A stretch of 64,000 bases of DNA from Tolypothrix bouteillei VB521301 (GTDB taxonomy: Bacteria > Cyanobacteriota > Cyanobacteriia > Cyanobacteriales > Nostocaceae): the NCBI RefSeq assembly GCF_000760695.4, contig NZ_JHEG04000001.1:8779123-8843122 (forward strand), written 5' to 3'. Position 1 is the first letter of the stretch, and each line of letters begins with the position of its first letter. The notes under the pieces were generated by a model that was not told the DNA's origin, ran no database searches, and saw only the letters and a program-made list of their open reading frames with translations. Made by a program: the position numbers and the translations under genes. This document shows positions 8,542 through 16,607 of the stretch, one piece after another.

Positions 8542-9618
8542 ATGGCTAAGACTCTTCATACTTTGGAGCCTGAGTTGCTTAAGCCTGGTGTTAAAGCGCC
8601 TGTCAAAGAAACATTGCTAACACCTCGGTTTTATACCACTGACTTTGAGGCTGTAGCGCAGATGGATATATCAGCACACGAGCCTGAGTTACGGGCTATT
8701 GTGGAAGAATTACGAGCTGACTACAACCGCCATCATTTTGTACGCGATTCTGAGTTTGAGCAGAGTTGGGAACACATTGATGGAGAAACGCGCCGTTCTT
8801 TTATTGAGTTTTTAGAACGCTCTTGTACGTCAGAATTCTCTGGGTTTCTTCTATTTAAAGAGTTATCACGCAGACTAAAAGACCGAAATCCCATTTTGGC
8901 AGATGCGTTTCATTTTATGGCAAGGGATGAAGCCCGCCATGCTGGATTTTTGAATAAGGCAATGTCAGATTTTAATCTCTCCCTGGATTTGCGTTATCTG
9001 ACAAAAAATCGCACTTATACTTTTTTCCCACCAGAGTGGATTATTTACACGGTTTACCTGTCTGAGAAAATTGGTTACTGGCGCTATATTCTCATGTTCC
9101 GTCATTTAGAGTCCCATCCAGATCGGCGATTCTATCCTCTTTTCCGTTACTTTGAGAGTTGGTGTCAGGATGAAAATCGACATGGAGATTTCTTTAAAGC
9201 GCTGTTGCGATCGCAACCCCAATTATGGAACAATTGGAAATCTCGTTTGTGGGTTCGTTTTTTCCTCTTGTCTGTCTTTGCGACCCATACTTTGACAGTG
9301 CTTGAACGTGCAGCTTTTTATCGGTCTGTTGGAATCAATCCCTACGAGTATAATGTCCAAGTGATCGAAAAGACGAATGAAACAGCAGCACGGGCGTTTC
9401 CTGTGATTTTAAATACAAAGCATCCAGATTTTTTTGAGCGGCTCGAACAGTGTTCGGATATCCAATTTAAAATGGCATTGATCGACCGAAGCAATCTCCC
9501 GCAAATTGTCAAATTCTTCAAAAAGTTACCCTTACTACTCTCAATCTTTGGGCATTTGTTGCGGCTTTACTTGATGAAACCCATTAACGCTGAATCCTCT
9601 CGGAAAGCGGTTTGTTGA
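8542..9618 (+). CDS. acsF: aerobic Mg-protoporphyrin IX monomethyl ester cyclase
   Basis: Diiron oxygenase of chlorophyll synthesis that forms the isocyclic ring. ARDEARHAGF and CQDENRHGDFF are the E-x-x-H iron-binding motifs; the KETLLTPRFYTTDF N terminus is family-typical. The frame is open upstream to a TTG at 8476, but ATG 8542 gives 358 residues, the usual length, and begins where homologues begin, so I use it. It diverges from heme oxygenase and hemN, as expected for the low-oxygen isozyme (AcsF2/ChlAII type). A second, housekeeping acsF would then lie elsewhere in the genome. Confidence 0.92.
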   Translation: MAKTLHTLEPELLKPGVKAPVKETLLTPRFYTTDFEAVAQMDISAHEPELRAIVEELRADYNRHHFVRDSEFEQSWEHIDGETRRSFIEFLERSCTSEFSGFLLFKELSRRLKDRNPILADAFHFMARDEARHAGFLNKAMSDFNLSLDLRYLTKNRTYTFFPPEWIIYTVYLSEKIGYWRYILMFRHLESHPDRRFYPLFRYFESWCQDENRHGDFFKALLRSQPQLWNNWKSRLWVRFFLLSVFATHTLTVLERAAFYRSVGINPYEYNVQVIEKTNETAARAFPVILNTKHPDFFERLEQCSDIQFKMALIDRSNLPQIVKFFKKLPLLLSIFGHLLRLYLMKPINAESSRKAVC

Positions 9619-9693
9619 GAGACTTCGTGCAGACCGGGTAAACGTAGAGTAAATTAAAGGGGGATTAAATTCGGATGTAGTATCAAAAACACA

Positions 9694-9900
9694 ATGACTA
9701 TTTGGGTAAACGAACAAATAGATCCATCAGGCATGATCCATGCCTGTATTGCTTGCTGTGATGAATCCCAAGCTTTAGCTTGCCATGAGTCCTTCAAGCA
9801 AAACTTGACTGAGATACAAAAAACATGGGGGTGGGTAGCGCGATTGCGGACAGTGGATTCTTGGGATGAAGTCCCAGTCAATGCCTTAAAGCTGAATTAA
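9694..9900 (+). CDS. small hypothetical protein (68 aa)
   Basis: A small acidic cytoplasmic protein without signal peptide or membrane segment. Two Cys pairs (HACIACC and LACH) lie in the first half; the second half has WGWVARLRTVDSWDEVP. I do not recognise a named family. It lies 75 bp after acsF on the same strand, before a strong hairpin at 9905-9938, so it could share that transcript. Confidence 0.6.
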   Translation: MTIWVNEQIDPSGMIHACIACCDESQALACHESFKQNLTEIQKTWGWVARLRTVDSWDEVPVNALKLN

Positions 9901-9904
9901 TCTT

Positions 9905-9938
9905 TGTAGAGACGCACTTTCATAAAAGCGTCTCTACA
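9905..9938. repeat. GTAGAGACG-type hairpin repeat, possible terminator
   Basis: TGTAGAGACGC (9905-9915) pairs with GCGTCTCTACA (9928-9938). It starts five bases after the stop of the 68-residue gene. The same repeat family (GTAGAGACGTG/CACGTCTCTAC) occurs at 46763-46790. There is no clear T-tract. Confidence 0.65.
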
Positions 9939-10134
9939 CCAAGTACTTATGCTAAATCCGATCGAGTACTAGGTTAAGAAAAGATAAGGTAGAGATGAAA
10001 GATGAATTTTTTATTAAAAATCTTATATGCGAGTTGGGGTTTCACAACAATTTGCTAACTTTCTGCGCTATTAAAGAGTTATCATCAAAACAAAATATGA
10101 ATTGAAAAACTTGTAAAAAAACAAATTAAAGTAA

Positions 10135-10710
10135 GTGAGCTACCCAACAGTTTACGCTTTTGAACGAGTCAGCCCCATTCATTTGGTTGGTAATTTGGGG
10201 CAATCTATTCAAATTTCAATTCATTCCCCCAGTCAGTATATTTGTACCAACCGCGAGCAGATATTCCCTGATTGGAAAAATGCGCTTTCTTTATGGATGG
10301 CGATCGTTTTACAACAAGCACGATTTGAATTGGTGGAAACAACACCAGAAATAGAAGCAGAGAAAGAACGATTGCGGGAAAAATTTATGAGGTTTGGCTG
10401 TGATGTCGCCTTTAATTTGCGCGATCGCAATTACCAAACAGACCTTGTCGATCCCCGCACGGGCTACCCCTTGCTTTCCCGTCCTGGAAAAAAAAATCAC
10501 GACGATACAGCAACAGTAAAAGCTTTACTCCACTACGCGATCGTTCAAAATAGGTGTCGGGTATTAGTTCATCCGGAATGGGGGACAGCGGTATATCCCG
10601 GTATCTTAATATCTGAAGCGCCACCAAGCGTTCTTAAATGGATGATCGAGAATATCGCTCCTTTGCATGATTGGAAACTAAAAGAGTTAGCAGCTGACTG
10701 TGCTGGTTGA
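10135..10710 (+). CDS. MMADHC-like (methylmalonic aciduria and homocystinuria type D) protein
   Basis: 191 residues, GTG start. The FDVAFNLRDR-like segment (CDVAFNLRDRNYQTDLVDPRTGYPLLS) and HPEWGTAVYPG resemble the family named after human MMADHC (DUF2246), which has a nitroreductase-like fold and partners cobalamin handling in animals. The cyanobacterial role is not established. It lies in its own unit with 234 bp of mostly A/T-rich sequence upstream. I saw no cobalamin riboswitch core there. Confidence 0.65.
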   Translation: MSYPTVYAFERVSPIHLVGNLGQSIQISIHSPSQYICTNREQIFPDWKNALSLWMAIVLQQARFELVETTPEIEAEKERLREKFMRFGCDVAFNLRDRNYQTDLVDPRTGYPLLSRPGKKNHDDTATVKALLHYAIVQNRCRVLVHPEWGTAVYPGILISEAPPSVLKWMIENIAPLHDWKLKELAADCAG

Positions 10711-10779
10711 AGCAAGAATTATTGAAGAATGTATTAGCATGGATGTCTGGTTAATTAAAGAGCAGATGAGAGTTTAACA

Positions 10780-11376
10780 ATGCAGAAACGTTTTTCTTCC
10801 TGGATTCGTAAAAGTTTGTGTTTTGCACTACTAAGTATTATAACAACTGGGTTGGCAGTTCTTGGTTGTGCAACAGTAGCTGTAGCAGAGGGAGGAAATA
10901 CAGCATCTTGGCCTATTTCTCAATTAATGGCAAGTAACCCAAAACCCACAACTCCTAACAGTATTTGGGAAAACAACATAGAACCCAACTTGGGAACTCA
11001 AGAAATTACCGTTTATCGCAGTCCTTCTTGTGGCTGTTGTGGGTCTTGGGTCAAACATATGCAAAAGCACGGGTTTCAAATCAAAGATATAAAAACCGAT
11101 GAAATAGAAGCCATTAAACAAAAATACAACCTACCTCAAGAGTTAGCATCCTGTCATACCGCAATTATTGACGGTTATGTTATGGAAGGACATATTCCCG
11201 CCAACGACATCAAACGATTCCTTCAACAAAAACCGACTCTTGCAGGTTTAGCTGTACCGGGAATGCCTGTAGGAACACCAGGGATGGAAGTAGGAAATAA
11301 AAAACAGCCATTTGCTGTTGTGGCCTTTAATAACAAGGGTGAAGTTAAACTTTTTCAAGAATATCAATCTTATTGA
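10780..11376 (+). CDS. DUF411 copper-related secreted protein
   Basis: 198 residues. The N terminus is a signal sequence with a lipobox-like LAVLGC, so it may be a lipoprotein. The DUF411 domain spans about 70-195: YRSPSCGCCGSWVKHM gives the CxCC metal-binding cluster, followed by LASCHTAIIDGYVMEGHIPANDIKRFL and VPGMPVGTPGMEVG, whose Met residues fit copper binding. DUF411 proteins are linked to copper resistance and periplasmic metal handling. No copper regulator is adjacent. Confidence 0.85.
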   Translation: MQKRFSSWIRKSLCFALLSIITTGLAVLGCATVAVAEGGNTASWPISQLMASNPKPTTPNSIWENNIEPNLGTQEITVYRSPSCGCCGSWVKHMQKHGFQIKDIKTDEIEAIKQKYNLPQELASCHTAIIDGYVMEGHIPANDIKRFLQQKPTLAGLAVPGMPVGTPGMEVGNKKQPFAVVAFNNKGEVKLFQEYQSY

Positions 11377-11397
11377 TTGAGTTTACGTAGGTCATCG

Positions 11398-11427
11398 CGA
11401 AGCGCAAGCTGTACTCAGCTTATCGCA
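11398..11427. repeat. AAGCTG-CAGCTT intergenic hairpin repeat
   Basis: GCGCAAGCTG, a 4-base loop, then CAGCTTATCGC. A near copy is at 15226-15252, and a shorter relative (GCGATAAG/CTTATCGC) at 31152-31172. Confidence 0.55.
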
Positions 11428-11582
11428 AATCAAGCTAGGGATCTATCGCATAAGTTCTGCTAGGTAAGTTTGCTCGATCTTACCCATTTTTTGGTACTCT
11501 CGTCGGGTAGAGCAGATGCAGAAGGTGCCTGAAAATGCCAAGCTAGAGGTAGAGATTTGTTGCGATCGTTTTGGTTTAGGCT

Positions 11583-11873
11583 ATGGGCATTGATGAAATA
11601 CTTAAAGCTTATCGGGAAGATATTTTGAGAATTGCGGCGAAGTACGGAGCGTATAATGTCCGGGTGTTTGGTTCTGTGGCGAGAGGAGAAGCAAGACCAG
11701 ATAGTGATGTAGATTTTCTGGTGGAACTTGAACCACAACGAACCTTGTTAGACCAAATTGCTTTAATACAGTCCTTGGAAGAATTGCTAGGACGTAAAGT
11801 GGATCTAACTGAACCAGAAACTTTACATGAGTTAATTAGAGATACAGTGTTGCGAGAGGCTGTGGCGTTATGA
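11583..11873 (+). CDS. mntA: MntA-type minimal nucleotidyltransferase (antitoxin of a HEPN/MNT pair)
   Basis: 96 residues. VFGSVARGEARPDSDVDFLVE is the nucleotidyltransferase signature, with G30-S31 and the metal-binding D42 and D44; the C-terminal part (ELLGRKVDLTEPETLHELIRDTVLREAV) is typical of the family. In known MntA/HepT systems this protein AMPylates and silences the HEPN ribonuclease. Its stop overlaps the ATG of the adjacent hepT (ATGA), the usual operon arrangement. Here the toxin is broken, so this antitoxin is probably an orphan. Confidence 0.85.
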   Translation: MGIDEILKAYREDILRIAAKYGAYNVRVFGSVARGEARPDSDVDFLVELEPQRTLLDQIALIQSLEELLGRKVDLTEPETLHELIRDTVLREAVAL

Positions 11874-12363
11874 AAGACGATCGGCTGTACTTGAGCAACA
11901 TCTTTGAATGTATTGAGCGCATAGGTCTTAGAGGATGTTTTAAAAATCCTCTTGTTGGTAGCAAAACGTTAAGATCCCCCTAAATCCCCCTTAAAAAGGG
12001 GGACTTTAAGAGGCTTTTTAAGGGGTCAGGGGGAATCGATAGGTATTTAAAAACACAGCAAATCACTTTTCAAACAACCTCTTATACCCGTGATGGCAAA
12101 GAAGTATTTTTACAAACTACAATAATCCAAGATGCAGTCATTAGAAATTTTGAAATTATTGGGGAAGCAACGAAGCGGTTATCTCCCGACATCAGAGGAG
12201 CTTATCCAGATGTACCTTGGCAGCAAGTAGCTGGTTTTAGAGATGTACCGATCGTGATTATTTAAAGGTGAATTTAAATCGAGTTTGGAGCGCGAGCGAT
12301 CGAAACTTGCCCCAACTCAAGGCAACTATTGAGGTAATGTTGCAAGAATTGGGGAAGTTGTGA
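11870..12363 (+). pseudogene. hepT: hepT (HEPN toxin, DUF86) broken by a small insertion and a frameshift
   Basis: The gene starts MKDDRLYLSNIFECIERI and, after a 151-bp inserted element, resumes as YTRDGKEVFLQTTIIQDAVIRNFEIIGEATKRLSPDIRGAYPDVPWQQVAGFRDV. A further one-base change near 12252 moves the rest (DYLKVNLNRVW to ELGKL) to another frame; it falls in the HEPN catalytic R-x4-6-H region, where the expected His codon is damaged. The relic overlaps mntA by ATGA. The toxin is therefore inactivated twice. Confidence 0.82.
11931..12081. mobile_element. MITE-like insertion in hepT
   Basis: A 151-bp element with imperfect terminal inverted repeats: GAGGATGTTTTAAAAAT at the left; the right end reads GAGGTTGTTTGAAAAGT on the minus strand. 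TTA flanks both ends (11928-11930 and 12082-12084), a possible target duplication. The interior holds runs of C5 and G5 forming a long palindrome. No coding capacity; it would need a transposase in trans. Confidence 0.75.
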
Positions 12364-12413
12364 GGTAAAGCTTTCAAAAATTCCAAACATAAAAAGGCAA
12401 AATAGCCAAATTG

Positions 12414-13322
12414 TTATTGGTCATTTGGCTGGAGGTTAACTTGAATGTTTTCTTTTGTAGTTAAACACATTGCGATACCCTTTTCATAATAAGCAGCCTC
12501 ATTAATAAACACCGGGTAAACTAATGCTTCTTCCTTGTAATAAATAGTATGATTATCAAAAGTTAGAAATAAAGGATCGCCCGGTTTTAATTCCTCATAA
12601 TCTCTCCCTTGAAGCTCCGGATGAATCATGCCCTCAATTTCACCATTTTTGCTCTTAGGGTAATCTACTGTTTTTAAATGTTGATAAATAGTGACAGTAT
12701 TATCTATTTTTGCTATTACATTTTGATTGCATTTATCTAAATAATCTAACATAGTAAGAATCAGCCGTTCCGTTTGTTCAAAAAGATGCGCGTTTAAAGT
12801 TCCATGTGGAATCGGACCTACTTCAAGACCGAAACCCCTTTCACAAATAGAATTTAGGAAAGATGATTCTTTGTCAGGTTCAATCCAACTATAAATTTTG
12901 ATTTTTGGTTCGATTGAACTTAAATAAGCAGCTAACTGGATATTAAACGGATGGTCGTTAAGCAAAATTATACTTAAACCCATATTAGCAGTCGTCGTAT
13001 GTAAATCTAAAATAAAATCAACTTGCGGATTTTCTTTAGGTCCCAGAGTTTGATTGAGAAATTTTGCTCTATTTTCTTCATAGGTAAAACCTAAAGAACT
13101 ATTTAAAACTTCTTTTAAAAAGCAGCGATTTAAATCTTTGTCAACATATCTTCTACAGACTTGAAAAGCTTCAGGATTGGAAAGCACTGTCAGGGTTTCA
13201 AAACTAGATTTTGTCACAAGCTGCGGAAACTTCTCAAACTTTTTGATTAAATATATACCTGTAAATTCATTGCCGTGGGTTCCTCCCACAATAGCCACTT
13301 TTTTAAACTTTTCCATCATCAA
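12414..13322 (-). CDS. aspA: aspartoacylase
   Basis: 302 residues, the usual length. Zinc ligands: His16 and Glu19 in GGTHGNE and His108 in LDLHTTTANMG; DLNR (63-66) binds the substrate carboxylate and Glu167 in GLEVGPIPHG is the likely catalytic acid. The enzyme hydrolyses N-acyl-aspartate; the family (COG2988) also includes enzymes acting on other acyl amino acids. Cytoplasmic. It stands alone, followed on its 3' side by the broken toxin gene on the opposite strand. Confidence 0.88.
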   Translation of the reverse strand: MMMEKFKKVAIVGGTHGNEFTGIYLIKKFEKFPQLVTKSSFETLTVLSNPEAFQVCRRYVDKDLNRCFLKEVLNSSLGFTYEENRAKFLNQTLGPKENPQVDFILDLHTTTANMGLSIILLNDHPFNIQLAAYLSSIEPKIKIYSWIEPDKESSFLNSICERGFGLEVGPIPHGTLNAHLFEQTERLILTMLDYLDKCNQNVIAKIDNTVTIYQHLKTVDYPKSKNGEIEGMIHPELQGRDYEELKPGDPLFLTFDNHTIYYKEEALVYPVFINEAAYYEKGIAMCLTTKENIQVNLQPNDQ

Positions 13323-13385
13323 CCTCTTTTAAAGGATTTTGGAGTTTGGATTAGAGATAAGTCGATCGACAAGAAAGAACACAGT

Positions 13386-13495
13386 TACAGCAATCCTATT
13401 TGAGATCCGAACAACGGGGATAAGGGAGATAAGGAAGACAAGGGGGACAAGGAAGACAAGGAAGAGGTATTTGTAACCCAGTTAGGACTACTATA
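13386..13495. mobile_element. MITE-like repeat, AGCAATCCTA family, copy 1
   Basis: TACAGCAATCCTA at the left and TAGGACTACTATA at the right are imperfect inverted ends (10 of 13). The interior is a purine-rich run of GGGATAAGG/GACAAGG units. A second member with better ends is at 49298-49393. Confidence 0.5.
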
Positions 13496-13515
13496 TATAA
13501 CAAAACGTAAAATAT

Positions 13516-13633
13516 ACTAGTACATGAAGGCAATCCCAAACACTCGCTACTAGGGCAGAAGGCGCAAAAGCTTTTAATTTCTGCTTTTTATCTGTTACTC
13601 ATGGTTGCCTTATTTACGCCACCGTGTACTAGT
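13516..13633. mobile_element. MITE-like repeat with ACTAGTACA ends
   Basis: ACTAGTACA (13516-13524) and TGTACTAGT (13625-13633) are perfect 9-bp inverted ends, continued imperfectly inward (GGC and GCC). 118 bp, no ORF. With the element at 13386 it fills most of the 427-bp gap before the pentapeptide gene. Confidence 0.5.
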
Positions 13634-13749
13634 TGTGCTGTAGGGATGTCGGTAATTTGGAGATCAAGGTTGAAGGTAGGGTCTATGAGGGATTGCTAGA
13701 GATTGAGTGGGTTCTCTTTATATGTGTTAGTTGAAACGGTATACGATGT

Positions 13750-14261
13750 ATGAACTTGGATGAATTCTTTAAAAAATATGCTGCTGGGGAGAAGAATTTC
13801 GCTGGCTTTGATTTGCGGGGTGTTTACCTGTGTGATATTGACTTGAGTGATGCCAATTTGAGCAGTGCCAATCTGAGTGGTGCTGTTCTGGCTGGTGTTG
13901 ACCTGACTGGAGCTAACCTGAGTCGTGCCAGTTTGGATGGAGCTATTCTGAATCGCGAACTCAGAGGTATCAATTTGCGCCGCGCCAGCCTGCGGGTGCT
14001 GAACTGGCTGAGGCTGATTTGCGTGGCGCTGACTTGCGAGGATCTGATTTGAGAGGTGCGACTTTGGGGCAATCTTGCCTGGAGGGTGCCGATTTGAGTG
14101 ATGCTGACCTCAGAGGAGCCTTCTTGGAAGAAATTTTCGGAAATATGGACTTGACCGACGCTAACCTCATGGGTGCCCAAGTTGGAATTAGAGACTTGAG
14201 AGATGCCATTTTGTGCAATACGGTCATGCCCGACGGAAGTATTCGGAATGACCATTGCTGA
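13750..14261 (+). pseudogene. pentapeptide-repeat protein with one frameshift
   Basis: The N-terminal part runs to a premature stop at 14052, but from about residue 82 the pentapeptide pattern continues in another frame ([20 protein letters not shown]) to 14261. The break is in CTGCGGGTGCTG at 13991-14002: one extra G would restore [21 protein letters not shown] and a protein of about 170 residues. The intact form would have a short leader ([21 protein letters not shown]) and about 20 A(D/N)LxX repeats forming a right-handed beta-helix. The leader is shared with the genes at 27627 and 33653. Function unknown. Confidence 0.8.
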
Positions 14262-14294
14262 AATTAAACCTTCTGGCGTAGGATATATTGTGGG

Positions 14295-14334
14295 TCTTCA
14301 GTACTTGTTATGCTAAACTAATAAGTACTGAAGA
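14295..14334. other. strong hairpin in a 500-bp gene-free stretch
   Basis: TCTTCAGTACTT (14295-14306) pairs perfectly with AAGTACTGAAGA (14323-14334) around a 16-base loop, just after the frameshifted pentapeptide gene. It may be its terminator or an RNA element. The remaining sequence to 14759 shows no coding potential that I can support. Confidence 0.5.
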
Positions 14335-14759
14335 GCCTATATTGTTGGCGTCTTTGTTGTTAGTTTGGCGATGCTACAAAGCAGCCACTACGGTTTTCGC
14401 CAAAGGCGATCGCATAACGTGTTCTCCCCCAAAAAATGTGACTTTAAGCTTACAGCGGTAATACGGGCTTTGAGAGGAAAGACACGAATAAATTGTACAA
14501 AACTATATTGGAATTTTTCAGCATCTATTACTTCTGAATATTAAATTTATTACAATTTTCCGGATAATTCTTATGTACAATTAAGTACAACAAAGCATGG
14601 TAGTAGTAGACTGTCGCAAGCATCTCCACACTTTATTTTAATTACCCACGAGATGGTTCGTCTTACAAAACTTTAGAGTAAATAGCGGCTTCGTGCGATC
14701 GCGATTGAAGGTCACCATTGCATCTTTTTAGATAAAATGGAAAAGTCTTAAAATTCTTT

Positions 14760-15089
14760 ATGAAAAAATTACTGTTTATTTGCAGCAAAAATCGCTTACG
14801 CAGTCCCACAGCCGAAGCAGTATTCTGTGAGTATGAAGGATTGGAGGTAGAATCGGCCGGACTCGACCGGGAAGCAGAAATCCCTTTATGCAGCGAAGCA
14901 CTTCAGTGGGCAGATATTATTTTTGTAATGGAAAAGTCTCATATGAGAAAACTTTCAAACAAATTTCAACCTTGGCTTAAAGACAAGCGAGTCATTTGTT
15001 TGGATATTCCTGACGAGTACGAGTATATGGACCCCACTCTAGTAAAGTTGTTGAAGAAAAAAGTATTACCAATACTTGGAACTTTTTAG
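14760..15089 (+). CDS. low-molecular-weight protein tyrosine phosphatase-like protein
   Basis: 109 residues, slightly shorter than typical LMW-PTPs (about 150). The P-loop is ICSKNRLRSPTAEAVF, C-x5-R-S with the catalytic Cys. The general-acid loop normally D-P appears as YMDPTLVKLL near the C terminus. It belongs to the short phosphatase-like family (COG4551), whose substrates are unknown. Start ATG directly after an A/T-rich region; no neighbours in an operon. Confidence 0.8.
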   Translation: MKKLLFICSKNRLRSPTAEAVFCEYEGLEVESAGLDREAEIPLCSEALQWADIIFVMEKSHMRKLSNKFQPWLKDKRVICLDIPDEYEYMDPTLVKLLKKKVLPILGTF

Positions 15090-15356
15090 TTTTAGCATTC
15101 TCGTTGAATCACCATTTGTACACGGCGTTTTCAACCCAAAACTCAATTGTCTCGAAGTAACCGCCACTACACTGCAAGCTTACCTCATAAGAAACAAACC
15201 CACGAGTTGCGATTCGATCGCCCTTGGCGCAAGCTGTACCCAGCTTATCGCGCTTTTTCTATCTTAAGTTTGTCTAAACGCGTGCGATCGCGCTACCGCT
15301 TGTGATTTGAAATCACCTTTGACAGTCTATCACCTTTTTCATATAAGGAAGATATA

Positions 15357-15545
15357 GTGAAGTTAGCCTTCAACGAAGAGTTAGATACGAAGAAACTAAA
15401 AATAGAATTTCCTACAGAAGCCATACAAGATGGAGAAAACCTTCTTCCCGTTAGGCTGGCTAACATAGCTGCTAAAAAACAATACTTGAAGGGGCGCATC
15501 CAGTTTTGGCAGAAACACACAAAACGAGAGTATAGCGGTTCATGA
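15357..15545 (+). CDS. small hypothetical protein, doubtful
   Basis: 62 residues from a GTG preceded by a good Shine-Dalgarno (AAGGAAG at 15346-15352). The sequence (FNEELDTKKLKIEFPTEAIQ and ANIAAKKQYLKGRIQFWQKH) is charged and helix-forming and I recognise no family. It lies in a repeat-rich accessory stretch and could be a gene fragment. Confidence 0.35.
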   Translation: MKLAFNEELDTKKLKIEFPTEAIQDGENLLPVRLANIAAKKQYLKGRIQFWQKHTKREYSGS

Positions 15546-15897
15546 ACTTGTAGTACAGCACCAAATTCATGAGTCGCGATCGTTCTGAGTAACAGTTCAA
15601 TTGTACTAAAAAGCTCAAGAAAGATTGCAGAGAAAAAATGAACTATAAACTGCGACGAGTGTCAAAAGTGATGCTTGCCTTACTGAGACAGACAAATGAT
15701 CTTAAGAGATCAATGGTGTTAATAGCTGTGGAAACTACGTAGTCACAATTCTCACCCAAAGGGTGCGATCGTGAATCTAATTTAAATGCATAGGGTTTGA
15801 TAACAATTGGTGTCGAGAGCAGTGTGTTAACCAAGTCTTTTGAGATCAAATTTATGATTTGACCTGATACACTGGGGGAGCATCCCGTTAGGGCAAA

Positions 15898-16296
15898 ATG
15901 CCCTCAGAATAGAATTCTAGGGCTATACAAACGCTCGTCCCTTCGGGTTCACCAGTTCCCAAGGCGCGGGAAACCCCTCCGGCTATCTCAGGAGCGGAGA
16001 CGCTATGTGCAAGGCACACGCTCCGCGATGCCTTTATGCTATGCCCGTAAGGGCTATACGCGTTGCGAAGCTATGCCCGCAGGGCTATACGCCCTTCGGG
16101 TTCGCCAGTCCCCTACGGCGGGAGACCCGCCTATGGCGCATTCGCGCCACGCTTCGCTATCAGGGCTGGTCTCACCAGTTGCCAGGGCGCGGGAAACCCG
16201 CCTACAGGACTGGATTCACCACCTGTGTGGACTTTCTTAAAATAACCTGCGGAGGCAGGTTTCGTTTGTGTAGCCGCGATTTCAATCGCAGGCATA
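15898..16296. repeat. dense field of palindromic intergenic repeats
   Basis: About 400 bp of alternating palindromes, no gene. Recognisable units: GCCCTCAGAATAGAATTCTA (15898 on; reverse copy at 27412-27441); TATGCCCGTAAGGGCTATAC and similar; TTCGGGTTCGCCAG; GGGCGCGGGAAACCCGCC (shared with 50925-50945); GGGCTGGTCTCACCAG (shared with 50862-50882); AACCTGC/GCAGGTT at 16244-16261 followed by TTTGTGTAGCCGCGATTTCA. The region is much richer in G+C than its surroundings. The adjoining 15546-15897 shows no gene that I can support. Confidence 0.7.
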
Positions 16297-16522
16297 TTTT
16301 TTCCAAATTGGGATACTCCCAAGTTTGGAGACGATTGCAAAGCTAAGGTGCAGTATTACAAAAGGAAAAAAGTTCAATTCGTCAATACCTTTGCCAATTG
16401 TGAAAAGTGGTGGTGGAAGTGAAGATAAGGAATGTGATAAGTCGAGGTGAAGTGAGAAAACCTGAAAAAAGGAGAGGGCTTTCGTAGTAAAGTCGTTGTC
16501 TACCACAAAGACAACTCAGAAA

Positions 16523-16588
16523 GGAGCCAAATTGGTAGACACCTTTTTCGGAGGTGCCAATTTGACTAGTGCTGATTTGAGAAGTGTG
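16523..16588 (+). pseudogene. relic of a pentapeptide-repeat gene
   Basis: In one frame the DNA reads GAKLVDTFFGGANLTSADLR, four pentapeptide units of the A(D/N)LxX kind, with no start codon and no repeats outside. The flanks carry unrelated sequence, so this is an eroded fragment like the larger family members at 13750, 27627 and 33653. Confidence 0.5.
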
Positions 16589-16607
16589 CTGTCACTATTC
16601 ACTGTTA

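Noticed and set aside
13824..14255. Minus-strand Ser/Thr-rich frames opposite pentapeptide genes (also 27659-27955 and 33551-34071)
   Set aside because: Typical antisense shadows of A(D/N)LxX repeats.
16005..16346. Overlapping frames in the palindromic field at 16 kb
   Set aside because: High-GC palindromic repeats produce open frames; no start sites or protein families.
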